Source of the DNA: Aquimarina mycalae
Lineage (GTDB): Bacteria; Bacteroidota; Bacteroidia; Flavobacteriales; Flavobacteriaceae
Length of the DNA: 64,000 nucleotides
Assembly: GCF_029906345.1 (NCBI RefSeq)
Contig: NZ_JARYGY010000006.1
Coordinates: forward strand, 186,001-250,000
Direction of reading: 5' to 3'
Shown: piece after piece, positions 35,518-43,199 of the stretch
How positions within the stretch are numbered: position 1 is the first letter of the stretch
How the letters are laid out: the number at the start of each line of letters is the position of its first letter
Notes under the pieces: model-generated
Seen by the model: the letters and a program-made list of their open reading frames with translations, nothing else
What the model was told of the DNA's origin: nothing
The model's database searches: none
Translations under genes and position numbers: made by a program

Positions 35518-36714
35518 CTACAATGATTGCAATCCAGGAATCTCTACCACTTCATTTACATCCTGATCATAATCTACACCAGCTACTTTAAATCCAAATA
35601 AATTAAAGAAATCATTGCTATATCCTTCCAGATCACCAATAGTACCTAAGGTTTCTGTAGTGGCATTATCCCATAGTTCCTTTATTTTAGCCTGAATATC
35701 TTCACGCATTTCCCAATCATCAACCCGTATTCTACCTTGATCATCGGTTGCAAGTTTTTCGTTACTATATAATCTATCGGCAAATAATCGTTGCATTTGT
35801 TCTATACAACCTTCGTGTACATTATTTTCCTTCATTATTTTATATAAAAGAGAAATATATAGCGGTATAACAGGAATTGCAGAGCTAGCTTGAGTAACCA
35901 ATGCTTTGTTTACAGAAACATAGGCTTTTCCGTTTATATTTTTAAGAGCATCAGTAATACTAAATGCCGTAGCTTCTAAATGATCTTTGGCACGACCAAT
36001 GGTTCCTTTTCTGTATACAGGTTCAGTTAGTTTAGGGCCAATATAAGAATAGGCTACAGTTTTAGCTTCAGGAGCTAGTAAATCTTCTTTTTGTAAAGCA
36101 TCAATCCAGAATTTCCAATCTTCTCCACCCATAACAGTTACAGTGTTTTCTATATCTTCTTCTGTAGCAGGTTCAATAGATACTTGAGAGATGTTTCCTG
36201 TATGAAAGTCAACTGTTTTATTACTAAAAGAATTCCCTATAGGTTTTAAAACAGATTTATGTTTTACTCCTGTTTCTGGATGTACCCTAACAGGAGATGC
36301 CAGACTATAAATAACTAAATCTACTTGTCCAAGATCTTTTTTGATCAGTGCTATAGTTTGTTGTTTAATTTCCTTAGAAAAAGCGTCTCCATTAATACTT
36401 TTGGCATATAACCCAGCTTGATGCGCCTGGGTTTCAAAAGCGGCACTATTGTACCAACCAGGAGAAGCAGGTCTATTTGGTTTAGGAGGTTTTTCTAAAA
36501 ATACACCAATGGTAGAAGCATTTGCACCAAAAGCACTTGTGATTCTTGATGCTAAACCAAAGCCAGTAGAAGCTCCAATAACTAGTACTTTTTTAGGACC
36601 ATCAATAGCCCCTTTTGATTTTACATAATCTATTTGATTTAGTATATTTTGCTCACAACCTTTAGGATGAGCAGTAAGGCAAATAAAGCCGCGAGTTCTA
36701 GGTTCTATAATCAT
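35518..36714 (-). CDS. fabV: Trans-2-enoyl-CoA/ACP reductase FabV
   Basis: FabV reduces trans-2-enoyl-ACP or -CoA with NADH in the last step of fatty acid elongation and is known for triclosan tolerance. I start at the ATG at 36714 (MIIEPRTRGFICLTAHPKGC), the family N-terminus. The NADH loop is VLVIGASTGFGLA (43-55), followed by LEKPPKPNRPASPGWYN. The active-site pair is Tyr234 and Lys243, giving the Y-x8-K spacing that separates FabV (about 400 residues; 398 here) from FabI (Y-x6-K, about 260). It is a stand-alone gene, divergent from the orphan protein downstream on the plus strand. Confidence 0.96.
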   Translation of the reverse strand: MIIEPRTRGFICLTAHPKGCEQNILNQIDYVKSKGAIDGPKKVLVIGASTGFGLASRITSAFGANASTIGVFLEKPPKPNRPASPGWYNSAAFETQAHQAGLYAKSINGDAFSKEIKQQTIALIKKDLGQVDLVIYSLASPVRVHPETGVKHKSVLKPIGNSFSNKTVDFHTGNISQVSIEPATEEDIENTVTVMGGEDWKFWIDALQKEDLLAPEAKTVAYSYIGPKLTEPVYRKGTIGRAKDHLEATAFSITDALKNINGKAYVSVNKALVTQASSAIPVIPLYISLLYKIMKENNVHEGCIEQMQRLFADRLYSNEKLATDDQGRIRVDDWEMREDIQAKIKELWDNATTETLGTIGDLEGYSNDFFNLFGFKVAGVDYDQDVNEVVEIPGLQSL

Positions 36715-37006
36715 TGTGTAAACTTCTTTTTCTGAGTATACGAACATAGCCTAAAAAGTATCTATATCCAAAGAAATTAACGGCTTATTAGTTATTTTTT
36801 GATCATCAATACTTAGGAATTAAAATTCAAGAATAATGTTTTAAACATATGTGGTTTAGTTAATTGATTTTTAGTAAATTAGAAAACTCCTTGTCTATAA
36901 GCTCTCTATTCGTGTTAATTGGTTTTAGAGATTAGATATTTCTTTCTAAAACGATCACATGTATTGTGAAAATTACGTCTTAAATTAATTGTAAAACCTT
37001 AAAGCC

Positions 37007-37453
37007 ATGGGAATTAGTAAAACAGAAGCAGGGAGCTATATCGGATACACTATGAGTTGGGATAATTTTGATAAACCTACCTTATATTTCACAAATGGGC
37101 GATATACCCAAAGTCATAAACATATTAATAATATTGGTTGGCATCTTAACGATTATTATCATTATGGGGGAAATATTTCCAAAGAAAAACATGAGTATTA
37201 TACTTCTATTAGAGGAGAAAGAAACCCTGGAGATAGAGAAGCAAAAGAAAAATTTAAGGAAGAATTTAGACAAGGGCATTATGATTCTAAAGCAGATGAT
37301 GCATTGTTTTTTGAGTGTTCTTCTAGCAATCATAGAAGTTGGTTAGGACATCCATCTCGTTCAAAATTAATTAAAGTAGGAAGTGCAGGTTTTAATTCAA
37401 AATATGATGAAGAATATGCTACAGGAGTTCTTAAAAATGGAATCAGAGTGTAG
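37007..37453 (+). CDS. Orphan cytoplasmic protein of unknown function, His/Tyr-rich
   Basis: I do not recognise this 148-residue protein. There is no signal peptide, lipobox or membrane segment. It is unusually rich in aromatic residues, His, Asn and Lys, with stretches such as SHKHINNIGWHLNDYYHYGG and SSSNHRSWLGHPSRSKLIKV. A single Cys lies in FFECSSSN. The central part (about 62-92) is a charged helix (REAKEKFKEEFRQGHYDSKA). It is preceded by 292 bases of gene-free, A+T-rich DNA, shared with fabV, in which I see nothing specific, and it converges with the next gene 8 bases away. Its isolation and composition would fit a small effector or stress protein, but that is speculation. Confidence 0.6.
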   Translation: MGISKTEAGSYIGYTMSWDNFDKPTLYFTNGRYTQSHKHINNIGWHLNDYYHYGGNISKEKHEYYTSIRGERNPGDREAKEKFKEEFRQGHYDSKADDALFFECSSSNHRSWLGHPSRSKLIKVGSAGFNSKYDEEYATGVLKNGIRV

Positions 37454-37461
37454 ATATGTGA

Positions 37462-37875
37462 CTAAGAAAACACCAACAAATCAGGTTCTAAGAATGTTTT
37501 TTTAGCTTTTTCAGAATTAAAAATATCAAAGCTGTAATGACTATTTATTAATTGCTTGAAGTTATAATTCAATTCTGGAAATTCGATTATAAAATTTTGA
37601 AAAGAGGTTGATGTTGATTTTTGTATAAAATGATTTACTATTTTGATTGCGGCAACAGTTAGTGTCTTATTAAATTTATCTGTTTCTCCTAGCGACACCA
37701 CATATGCCAAAATCTGATTTGTAATCATATCACAGGCTACTTCAAGATCATAACTAGTAATATAAATCCATGCTAATCGGAGGTGTGCTTCATGAGTAAA
37801 TAAAGAGGGATTAAGGCTACAATCTTTAAATCGTTTTTCGAACTCTAGATCATTAAAATCGTTATGTGTATTCAT
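37462..37875 (-). CDS. Conserved hypothetical cytoplasmic protein
   Basis: The 137-residue protein is predicted to be all-helical and has no signal peptide. Its most distinctive part is FTHEAHLRLAWIYITSYDLE near the N-terminus, which I have seen in small uncharacterised proteins from several phyla; the His-Glu-Ala-His arrangement could bind metal, but this is inference. Later helices include KFNKTLTVAAIKIVNHFIQK and FPELNYNFKQLINSHYSF, and the LEPDLLVFS tail appears to be part of the family pattern. It converges with the orphan gene and is separated by 65 bases from the TRIC channel gene upstream, on the same strand. Confidence 0.65.
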   Translation of the reverse strand: MNTHNDFNDLEFEKRFKDCSLNPSLFTHEAHLRLAWIYITSYDLEVACDMITNQILAYVVSLGETDKFNKTLTVAAIKIVNHFIQKSTSTSFQNFIIEFPELNYNFKQLINSHYSFDIFNSEKAKKTFLEPDLLVFS

Positions 37876-37940
37876 AGTTTTGAGTTGCGTTAATAGATTT
37901 TAAAAACAATAATTTAAGGATTGTTGGTGGTATTATTTGC

Positions 37941-38552
37941 TTAGTTTTTTAAGGTAAATAATGGTAAAGAGATTCTATACTTTACTACTAATAATCTAAT
38001 GATAATAATCAACAAGGTAGTTACAATATAAGTAATATTTATTGGTGTTTTTAGTGAATACATGATCATAAAACATATTCCGCCAGCAATTGAAGCTGTA
38101 GCATATATTTCTTTCCTGAAAATTACTGGAATCTCATTACATAAGATATCACGAATTACTCCTCCAAAACACCCAGTCATTGTACCTAATGCTATGGATA
38201 CAATAGGATCAAGTTTTGTTTGTATTCCAGCTTCTACTCCTATAATTGTGAAAATTCCTAGTCCTATAGTATCAAATAAGAAAACCGACTTTTTTAGATA
38301 ATCTAGTTTATTTCTAAAGATAATTGATAGACAAGTAACACCTCCAATAAGATACATATTTAAGGTATTCTGCATCCAGGAAACAGGTGTTGCACCAATA
38401 AGAATATCTCTTAGTGTTCCGCCACCAATTGAAGTTACAAAGGCAATTATAAAAATTCCAAAAAGATCAAATTTTCTATTCATTGCGCTCAATGCTCCAG
38501 AAATGGCAAAGGCAATGGTCCCCAAAATGTCTAAAGTATCGAAAAGTGTCAT
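37941..38552 (-). CDS. TRIC-type (UPF0126/YadS) cation channel family membrane protein
   Basis: The 203-residue protein has seven hydrophobic segments arranged as two repeats of three plus one, the layout of prokaryotic trimeric intracellular cation channels. Each repeat has the glycine-rich hinge and following charged motif: VTSIGGGTLRDILIG (about 39-53) and MTGCFGGVIRDILCNE (about 124-139). The N-terminal DTLDILGTIAFAISGALSA is typical. Bacterial homologues conduct monovalent cations in vitro, and the physiological role is unsettled. It appears to be monocistronic and divergent from trxB; the 190-base gap holds both promoters. Confidence 0.9.
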   Translation of the reverse strand: MTLFDTLDILGTIAFAISGALSAMNRKFDLFGIFIIAFVTSIGGGTLRDILIGATPVSWMQNTLNMYLIGGVTCLSIIFRNKLDYLKKSVFLFDTIGLGIFTIIGVEAGIQTKLDPIVSIALGTMTGCFGGVIRDILCNEIPVIFRKEIYATASIAGGICFMIMYSLKTPINITYIVTTLLIIIIRLLVVKYRISLPLFTLKN

Positions 38553-38742
38553 TTTCTCAATTTTGGAATAAATGTAGGGTATCTAATCCAAATTATAATT
38601 CTTGGATCAAAATTTAGTGTTTTTTCATTCTATGCTAACATTTATTTAGGATATCTATAAGTCTATAACAATTCTTAATAACTTTAATGTAAGGTTTATC
38701 ATCAAATTGCTACTTTTACATCAGTTAATAACGAAAAAGATT

Positions 38743-39711
38743 ATGTCAGATACTATAGAAAGAATAAAATGCCTTATTATAGGTTCGGGACCTGCAGGAT
38801 ATACTGCGGCGATATATGCAGCGAGAGCTGATCTTAAACCGATTATGTACACTGGTATGGAACCAGGAGGACAGTTGACTACTACTACTGAGGTAGATAA
38901 TTTTCCAGGATATCCTGAGGGAATAGATGGTCCAACAATGATGGTACAATTACAACAGCAAGCAGAACGTTTTGGGACAGAAGTTCGAATAGGAATGGTT
39001 ACTTCTGTAGAGTTTAGTAAAGAAGTAGGAGGGATTCATAAGGTTACTGTAGATAATTCTAAACAAATTGAAGCAGAATCTGTTATTATTTCTACAGGAG
39101 CTACTGCTAAATATTTAGGATTACCTAGTGAACAAAAATTACGTGGAGGTGGAGTTTCTGCCTGTGCAGTTTGTGACGGATTCTTTTATAAAGGTCAAGA
39201 TGTAGCGATTGTTGGTGCTGGAGATACTGCAGCAGAAGAAGCTACTTATTTAGCTAATATTTGTTCGAGTGTAACAATGTTAGTACGTAAAGATTATATG
39301 AGAGCTTCTAAAGCGATGCAACATCGTGTAAATAATACTCCTAATCTTAAAGTATTATATAATACTGAAGTCGATGAGGTTTTGGGAGATCAAGTAGTAG
39401 AAGGGCTACGTATGGTAAATAATCAAACTGAAGAGAAGTCAGAAATCTCCATAACGGGGTTGTTTATTGCAATAGGACATAAGCCTAATACAGATATTTT
39501 TAAAGGTCAGATAGATATGGATGATACTGGATATATTGTTACTGAAGGTAAATCTACTAAGACCAATATTCCAGGTGTGTTTGCATCAGGAGATGTACAG
39601 GATAAAGAATATAGACAAGCTGTAACTGCTGCAGGAACAGGTTGTATGGCGGCATTAGATGCAGAAAGATATCTTGCTACTGTAGAAACTGGTGAAGAAG
39701 TTTCTGCTTAA
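38743..39711 (+). CDS. trxB: Thioredoxin-disulfide reductase TrxB
   Basis: TrxB passes electrons from NADPH via FAD and a disulfide to thioredoxin. I choose the ATG at 38743 (MSDTIERIKCLIIGSGPAGY); an upstream in-frame start adds 12 residues with no homology. FAD loop: GSGPAGYTAAIYAARADL (15-32). NADPH loop: VAIVGAGDTAAEEATYLANI. Redox-active Cys141 and Cys144 form the CAVC motif in GVSACAVCDGFF. The C-terminal FAD motif is TNIPGVFASGDVQD. At 322 residues it matches E. coli TrxB (321). It is monocistronic, with a strong hairpin right after the stop. Confidence 0.97.
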   Translation: MSDTIERIKCLIIGSGPAGYTAAIYAARADLKPIMYTGMEPGGQLTTTTEVDNFPGYPEGIDGPTMMVQLQQQAERFGTEVRIGMVTSVEFSKEVGGIHKVTVDNSKQIEAESVIISTGATAKYLGLPSEQKLRGGGVSACAVCDGFFYKGQDVAIVGAGDTAAEEATYLANICSSVTMLVRKDYMRASKAMQHRVNNTPNLKVLYNTEVDEVLGDQVVEGLRMVNNQTEEKSEISITGLFIAIGHKPNTDIFKGQIDMDDTGYIVTEGKSTKTNIPGVFASGDVQDKEYRQAVTAAGTGCMAALDAERYLATVETGEEVSA

Positions 39712-39736
39712 ATAATAGCAAATAGGAATAAATTTT

Positions 39737-39780
39737 TTAGACCCGATGAGTTTTCAAAAACTCATCGGGTCTAATATTTT
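39737..39780 (+). terminator. Terminator after trxB
   Basis: TTAGACCCGATGAG and CTCATCGGGTCTAA form a perfect 14-bp stem that can extend through TTTT/AAAA. A T-rich stretch (TATTTT) follows on the plus strand, 26 bases after the trxB stop. The convergent DUF2807 gene ends 18 bases beyond, so the hairpin may serve both. Confidence 0.85.
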
Positions 39781-39797
39781 AAATGCTTGTTATGTTT

Positions 39798-40658
39798 TTA
39801 ATTCAATTTAAGCCTGCTAGGACTATAATCTATTTTTTTCTTGTATAGAGTAGCTTCATTAGAAAACTTTGTCATATTAATGGTGGGTTCTCCTAGAATA
39901 TAGATTTCGGTTCTATCAGAAGCTTCAATAGTAACTTCTTCATTCGATAGTATATAACAATCACTAGCGCCTTCAGCAATAATTGATGTTATATTTGAAG
40001 CTAATTTTTCACCGTAAAAATCTGTATCACTATCTGCTCTAACTAACATTGATTTTACTTCTCCTTCTAATTTTGCATATCCTTTCTGATATAAATCTAT
40101 TTTTAAACTATCGGCTGTTATGATTCCTTTGAGTTCTGAACTTTCGTTTACCTGATAGAAAACTTCTTCTGAGTTAGTATGTAATTCAAGAGTAGCTTTT
40201 CCGTTAGCTACACCTGTTGTCTTACCTGTATCTACAGATAAAAACACCTCTGAGTTATCATTAGCCTCAATGCTTAATTCTGATGATTTAATTGGAGATA
40301 AAGACTTAACTTGTATCTTATCATATGCAGCGATTTTTTTTAATTCTGAAGCGAAAGAGATAGTTATATTTAATGCTTTAGCACGTCTAAAAAACCTAGT
40401 TGCTTTTATTTTTAGGATGCTATCCTGTATTTCTACTTCGATAAACTTTTGGAGATTACTATCTGCTTCGATTTTTATAATATGGTCACTATCCTCATCT
40501 ATGGCAACTTCGAAGTTGTCGTATAATTCTATAGTGTGAAACGCATCAACGATTTTTTCTTCAGTCATTACAATTTTATTTCCTTTTACTTTCTCTTTCT
40601 GAGCATATATGCTTCCTAAGACAAAAGTTGAACATAGAAATATAAGAAGTGTTCTCAT
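39798..40658 (-). CDS. DUF2807 (head GIN domain) exported protein
   Basis: The 286-residue protein has a signal peptide (1-20, ending SIYAQ) and then a right-handed beta-solenoid-like sequence of the DUF2807 type, beginning with FHTIELYDNFEVAIDEDSDH, where a surface-exposed GIN-like strand normally sits. Rung-like repeats follow: KIAAYDKIQVKSLSPIKSSE, EANDNSEVFLSVDTG, HTNSEEVFYQVNESSELKG and ILSNEEVTIEASDRTEIYI. DUF2807 proteins are abundant in Bacteroidota and have been proposed to be adhesin-like, with little experimental support. There is no lipobox, so it is periplasmic or secreted. Its 258-base upstream gap contains the terminator of the next minus-strand gene. Confidence 0.85.
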   Translation of the reverse strand: MRTLLIFLCSTFVLGSIYAQKEKVKGNKIVMTEEKIVDAFHTIELYDNFEVAIDEDSDHIIKIEADSNLQKFIEVEIQDSILKIKATRFFRRAKALNITISFASELKKIAAYDKIQVKSLSPIKSSELSIEANDNSEVFLSVDTGKTTGVANGKATLELHTNSEEVFYQVNESSELKGIITADSLKIDLYQKGYAKLEGEVKSMLVRADSDTDFYGEKLASNITSIIAEGASDCYILSNEEVTIEASDRTEIYILGEPTINMTKFSNEATLYKKKIDYSPSRLKLN

Positions 40659-40784
40659 GTTGTGTGTGGTTTTATTTTTTAAACAATGTTTTTTAGGTTT
40701 AAGTATATCTGAGTATAAAATTTATCTATAAATAGACTAGTTTTTGGAAATATCGTTACAAACTCACTTTTTCAAAAGTTATAC

Positions 40785-40817
40785 CAAAAAAGAATAGCCT
40801 CTTAAAAAAGAGGCTAT
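40785..40817 (-). terminator. Terminator after the DUF4440-type gene
   Basis: ATAGCCTCTT and AAGAGGCTAT form a perfect 10-bp stem around AAAA. On the minus strand it is followed by TCTTTTTTGG, about 100 bases past the stop of the gene at 40917-41690. Confidence 0.75.
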
Positions 40818-40916
40818 CTTATTCACCATAAGCAAAGGGCGGTTAAGTAAAAAATGGTGTCTTGTTACTACTAATAGATTAATTTTTAGAAGTTTATTTC
40901 TTTTAGCAGTGATTTT

Positions 40917-41690
40917 TTAGTTCACTTTTTTTGCTTCTTCTGCAATCTTTCCGTTTTCACGAACGATCATTTTAGAAATAATTTCATTATTATCTCTTAC
41001 AAACTCAAATGTAAGCGGGCTTTGTTTGTGAAAAAATAAGGTTTCTGTTTGCGGATATACAATCGCTTGCATCTTACCAGCTTTGATTTCTAAAGATTTG
41101 TTTTTTTTGGTAATAATAACGGTTCCTGTTTGTGGTGCTTGATACGTTCCTGTATATTGATCCAGAATCTTATGAGATAATGAGATTTCTTTTTTATCCG
41201 TATGCTGTGGAGCAGGTTGATGATCGTAGCTTAGTACTCTGGTCATTTTCCATTGCTCATTTTTATGTTGCCAGACATGAGTGAATTTCGCAATTTCAGC
41301 CAGTCTTTCTTTTGTGCCTTTTTCCGTAACATAAAAAACGTGCTCTCCAGTAATGATAGCTCCATAATTATGAAGCGGGAATACCTCGACACTGCCCGTT
41401 ACAACTTCTCGGCGTACTCTTGGATTTTCTGGTTTGCACAACCCATTTTCTACACTAGACATCATATTAGAAAGTCCAGCAGTTAGACCTCCTTTATCGT
41501 GATAAAATTCAAAATCTTCTACAAAAAACGTTTTGAACGTACTGATATCACATGTGTTATAGGATTTCCAGAATTTGGTGTCTAATTCCAGAATTGTTTT
41601 TTCAAGAGAAGAGTCTGTTTGTGCTAGTATTACAGAAGGAAATAATATTATAAAAAGAAGTAAGGCTTTGGTTAGCATTGTTTTTAACAT
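40917..41690 (-). CDS. Secreted NTF2-like (DUF4440) protein with C-terminal DUF3471-like domain
   Basis: The 257-residue protein has a signal peptide (about 1-23, ending ILAQ), an NTF2-like domain (about 28-150; ILELDTKFWKSYNTCDISTF, FFVEDFEFYHDKGGLTAGLS, FTHVWQHKNEQWKMTRVLSY), then after a QPAPQHTDKK linker a small beta domain (about 172-257; LDQYTGTYQAPQTGTVIITK) of the DUF3471 type. The same C-terminal fold caps the S41 peptidase elsewhere in this window. The combination is common in Bacteroidota exported proteins, and a small-molecule-binding or hydrolase-accessory role is possible. A second in-frame ATG four codons in is an equally good start. The next gene upstream lies 39 bases away on the same strand. 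Confidence 0.82.
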   Translation of the reverse strand: MLKTMLTKALLLFIILFPSVILAQTDSSLEKTILELDTKFWKSYNTCDISTFKTFFVEDFEFYHDKGGLTAGLSNMMSSVENGLCKPENPRVRREVVTGSVEVFPLHNYGAIITGEHVFYVTEKGTKERLAEIAKFTHVWQHKNEQWKMTRVLSYDHQPAPQHTDKKEISLSHKILDQYTGTYQAPQTGTVIITKKNKSLEIKAGKMQAIVYPQTETLFFHKQSPLTFEFVRDNNEIISKMIVRENGKIAEEAKKVN

Positions 41691-41729
41691 AATTTTCGTT
41701 TTTTGATTTACCTGAGATGAGCAGGTTGA

Positions 41730-42275
41730 TTATTTTTTTTGAATGATCTTTTGAAATATAAATGGTATCCCTTGTCTAAAAATAGTCCAAACTAATAATG
41801 ATGATATAGTTAGAACAATACCTATGCCTATTGGCAAAACGCCTCCAAAAGTATAAGTAAGACCTAAAATAAAGCCTAACAGGTTACCAGGAAGGTATAC
41901 ACGTAAGAGCAGAGAAATCGGTATAGGCAACCAAATTGCATATTGCAGCATGTTTTCTAAATCGAACTCCCATAACAGGGACATTAGGATACCAAAAATT
42001 AAGCTTCCTATAAAGCCATAAGTAATTTTTGATATACTATAAGTAACTTTGTTTTTGTTGTGTATCCAACTGCTTAATGAAATTAAAATCCAACTTAACA
42101 AAGGAATAGTGAGTAGTCCCCACAGGTTAGATATTCCTGGTAAATCTTCTCTTGCTAATAGATGATGAGTAGTTACTCCGCCATTAAAATATTCCCATAA
42201 TACGTGAAGCCCAACTAAAGAAGTCACAATAACAATAAAAGGAAGTTTGTTGTCTAAGATTTTTTGCGTAAACAT
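41730..42275 (-). CDS. Polytopic membrane protein of unknown function
   Basis: The 181-residue protein has five or six hydrophobic segments: FIVIVTSLVGLHVLWEYF, LWGLLTIPLLSWILISLSSW, ITYGFIGSLIFGILMSLLWE, YAIWLPIPISLLLRVYL, LLGFILGLTYTFGGVLPIGI and VLTISSLLVWTIF. The charged LLWEFDLENM loop and the NGGVTTHHLLAREDLPG loop after the first segment are polar enough to carry function. I recognise no family; it resembles uncharacterised Bacteroidota inner-membrane proteins. It is upstream of, and possibly co-transcribed with, the DUF4440-type gene. The 156 bases before it hold a long imperfect hairpin and a G-rich repeat. Confidence 0.65.
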   Translation of the reverse strand: MFTQKILDNKLPFIVIVTSLVGLHVLWEYFNGGVTTHHLLAREDLPGISNLWGLLTIPLLSWILISLSSWIHNKNKVTYSISKITYGFIGSLIFGILMSLLWEFDLENMLQYAIWLPIPISLLLRVYLPGNLLGFILGLTYTFGGVLPIGIGIVLTISSLLVWTIFRQGIPFIFQKIIQKK

Positions 42276-42306
42276 TTTTCTATAATCTTAAAAGTGAGTA
42301 TAAAGA

Positions 42307-42378
42307 AAACCACCTGAAAAGCATAAATATCTAAATAACTTGTCTGTCAACAATGGGTGCTTTTCTGGTGGTTCTTTT
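42307..42378. terminator. Long imperfect inverted repeat, possible terminator
   Basis: ACCACCTGAAAAGCA (from about 42310) pairs with TGCTTTTCTGGTGGT (to about 42373) with one T-T mismatch and a loop of about 33 bases. The T-run TTTTTTT is on the plus strand, where no gene lies upstream. On the minus strand, downstream of the DUF2807 gene at 42432, the trailing sequence is only TTTTCTTT. It probably ends that message, but the polarity is odd. Confidence 0.5.
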
Positions 42379-42381
42379 TTT

Positions 42382-42396
42382 GGTTGGTGTGGTTGG
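42382..42396 (+). other. Two-tetrad G-quadruplex motif (GGTTGGTGTGGTTGG)
   Basis: The plus strand reads GGTTGGTGTGGTTGG, part of a 9-base tandem repeat GGTTGGTGT-GGTTGGTGT-TGGTTG. It is identical to the thrombin-binding DNA aptamer, a well-studied two-layer antiparallel quadruplex. It lies in the gap between two minus-strand genes, next to the inverted repeat at 42307-42378. Folding is plausible; a biological role is not shown. Confidence 0.6.
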
Positions 42397-42431
42397 TGTT
42401 GGTTGAATTTATTGGTTAGGGTATTTTTAAA

Positions 42432-43151
42432 TTAATTTCTTCTTACGTTTCCTCCAGAATTATCTGTTTCAGAAACAGTTTCTGGATTTCCGTAATATAC
42501 TACATCCGCGCCACTGGTTGCTTTTCCAGTAAATTGATCTTTAGCATGAATTCTAATAGATGCTCCACTGGTAGCTTTTGCGCTGGAGACTAAACTTAAT
42601 AGATCGTCTGCTCGTATATTTGCTCCGCTAGTTGCACTCGCACTATGATTATCAACTTTTCCAGTTAGATCCATAATAGCTCCGCTTGTCACTGAAGTGG
42701 TTAGTGTTTGAGCTTTTACTTTAAGCTCTATATCTGCTCCACTTGTAGCGCTAATTGCAAGATCTTTCTGAACTACAGCTCCCTGAGATGTAACTCTGGC
42801 ACCGCTGGTTGCTGATATTTTTCCTAATTTATCGTAAGATACATATACTGTTTTTTCATCAGCTTGATAAATGTTTTTATCAGAAGTAATATAGAGTGTT
42901 TCTCCTTCTACATATACTTCTATATGCTGATGCAGATTCTCATTTGCTTCAATAATTACTTTTCTATCTTTTTTATTTGTCAATACTACATCTAATCCTC
43001 GACTTGATTTGATAGTCTCGAAGTTTTCGTTAATAGTTTTTTCTTTTCGGATTACTTCTCCTTCTCCTCGGATTCCGTCAAAGGCTATGTTGCAAGAACA
43101 ACATAAGGCAGAAAGGCATAATGTTACTAATATTTTAGCTAGTGTGGTCAT
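42432..43151 (-). CDS. DUF2807 (head GIN domain) lipoprotein with ATSGA-repeat beta-solenoid
   Basis: The 239-residue lipoprotein signal ends at LCCSCNIAF (Cys20 of a Cys cluster). After the GIN-like head (FETIKSSRGLDVVLTNKKDR, about 44-63), the body is a beta-solenoid in which the turn sequence (A/V)TSGA recurs six times at spacings of 15-23 residues: KISATSGARV, ISATSGADIE, SVTSGAIMD, SATSGANIR, KATSGASIR and KATSGADVV. This regular turn is exactly what a narrow parallel beta-helix would show. The 48-base gap to the PspC gene upstream suggests that it is the third gene of a PadR-PspC-DUF2807 operon. The product is likely to sit in the periplasm or at the surface. Confidence 0.88.
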   Translation of the reverse strand: MTTLAKILVTLCLSALCCSCNIAFDGIRGEGEVIRKEKTINENFETIKSSRGLDVVLTNKKDRKVIIEANENLHQHIEVYVEGETLYITSDKNIYQADEKTVYVSYDKLGKISATSGARVTSQGAVVQKDLAISATSGADIELKVKAQTLTTSVTSGAIMDLTGKVDNHSASATSGANIRADDLLSLVSSAKATSGASIRIHAKDQFTGKATSGADVVYYGNPETVSETDNSGGNVRRN

Positions 43152-43199
43152 GATTATGAGTGTTTTAATTTATTAAACTGTTCGTTTTGTTGATTGTAA

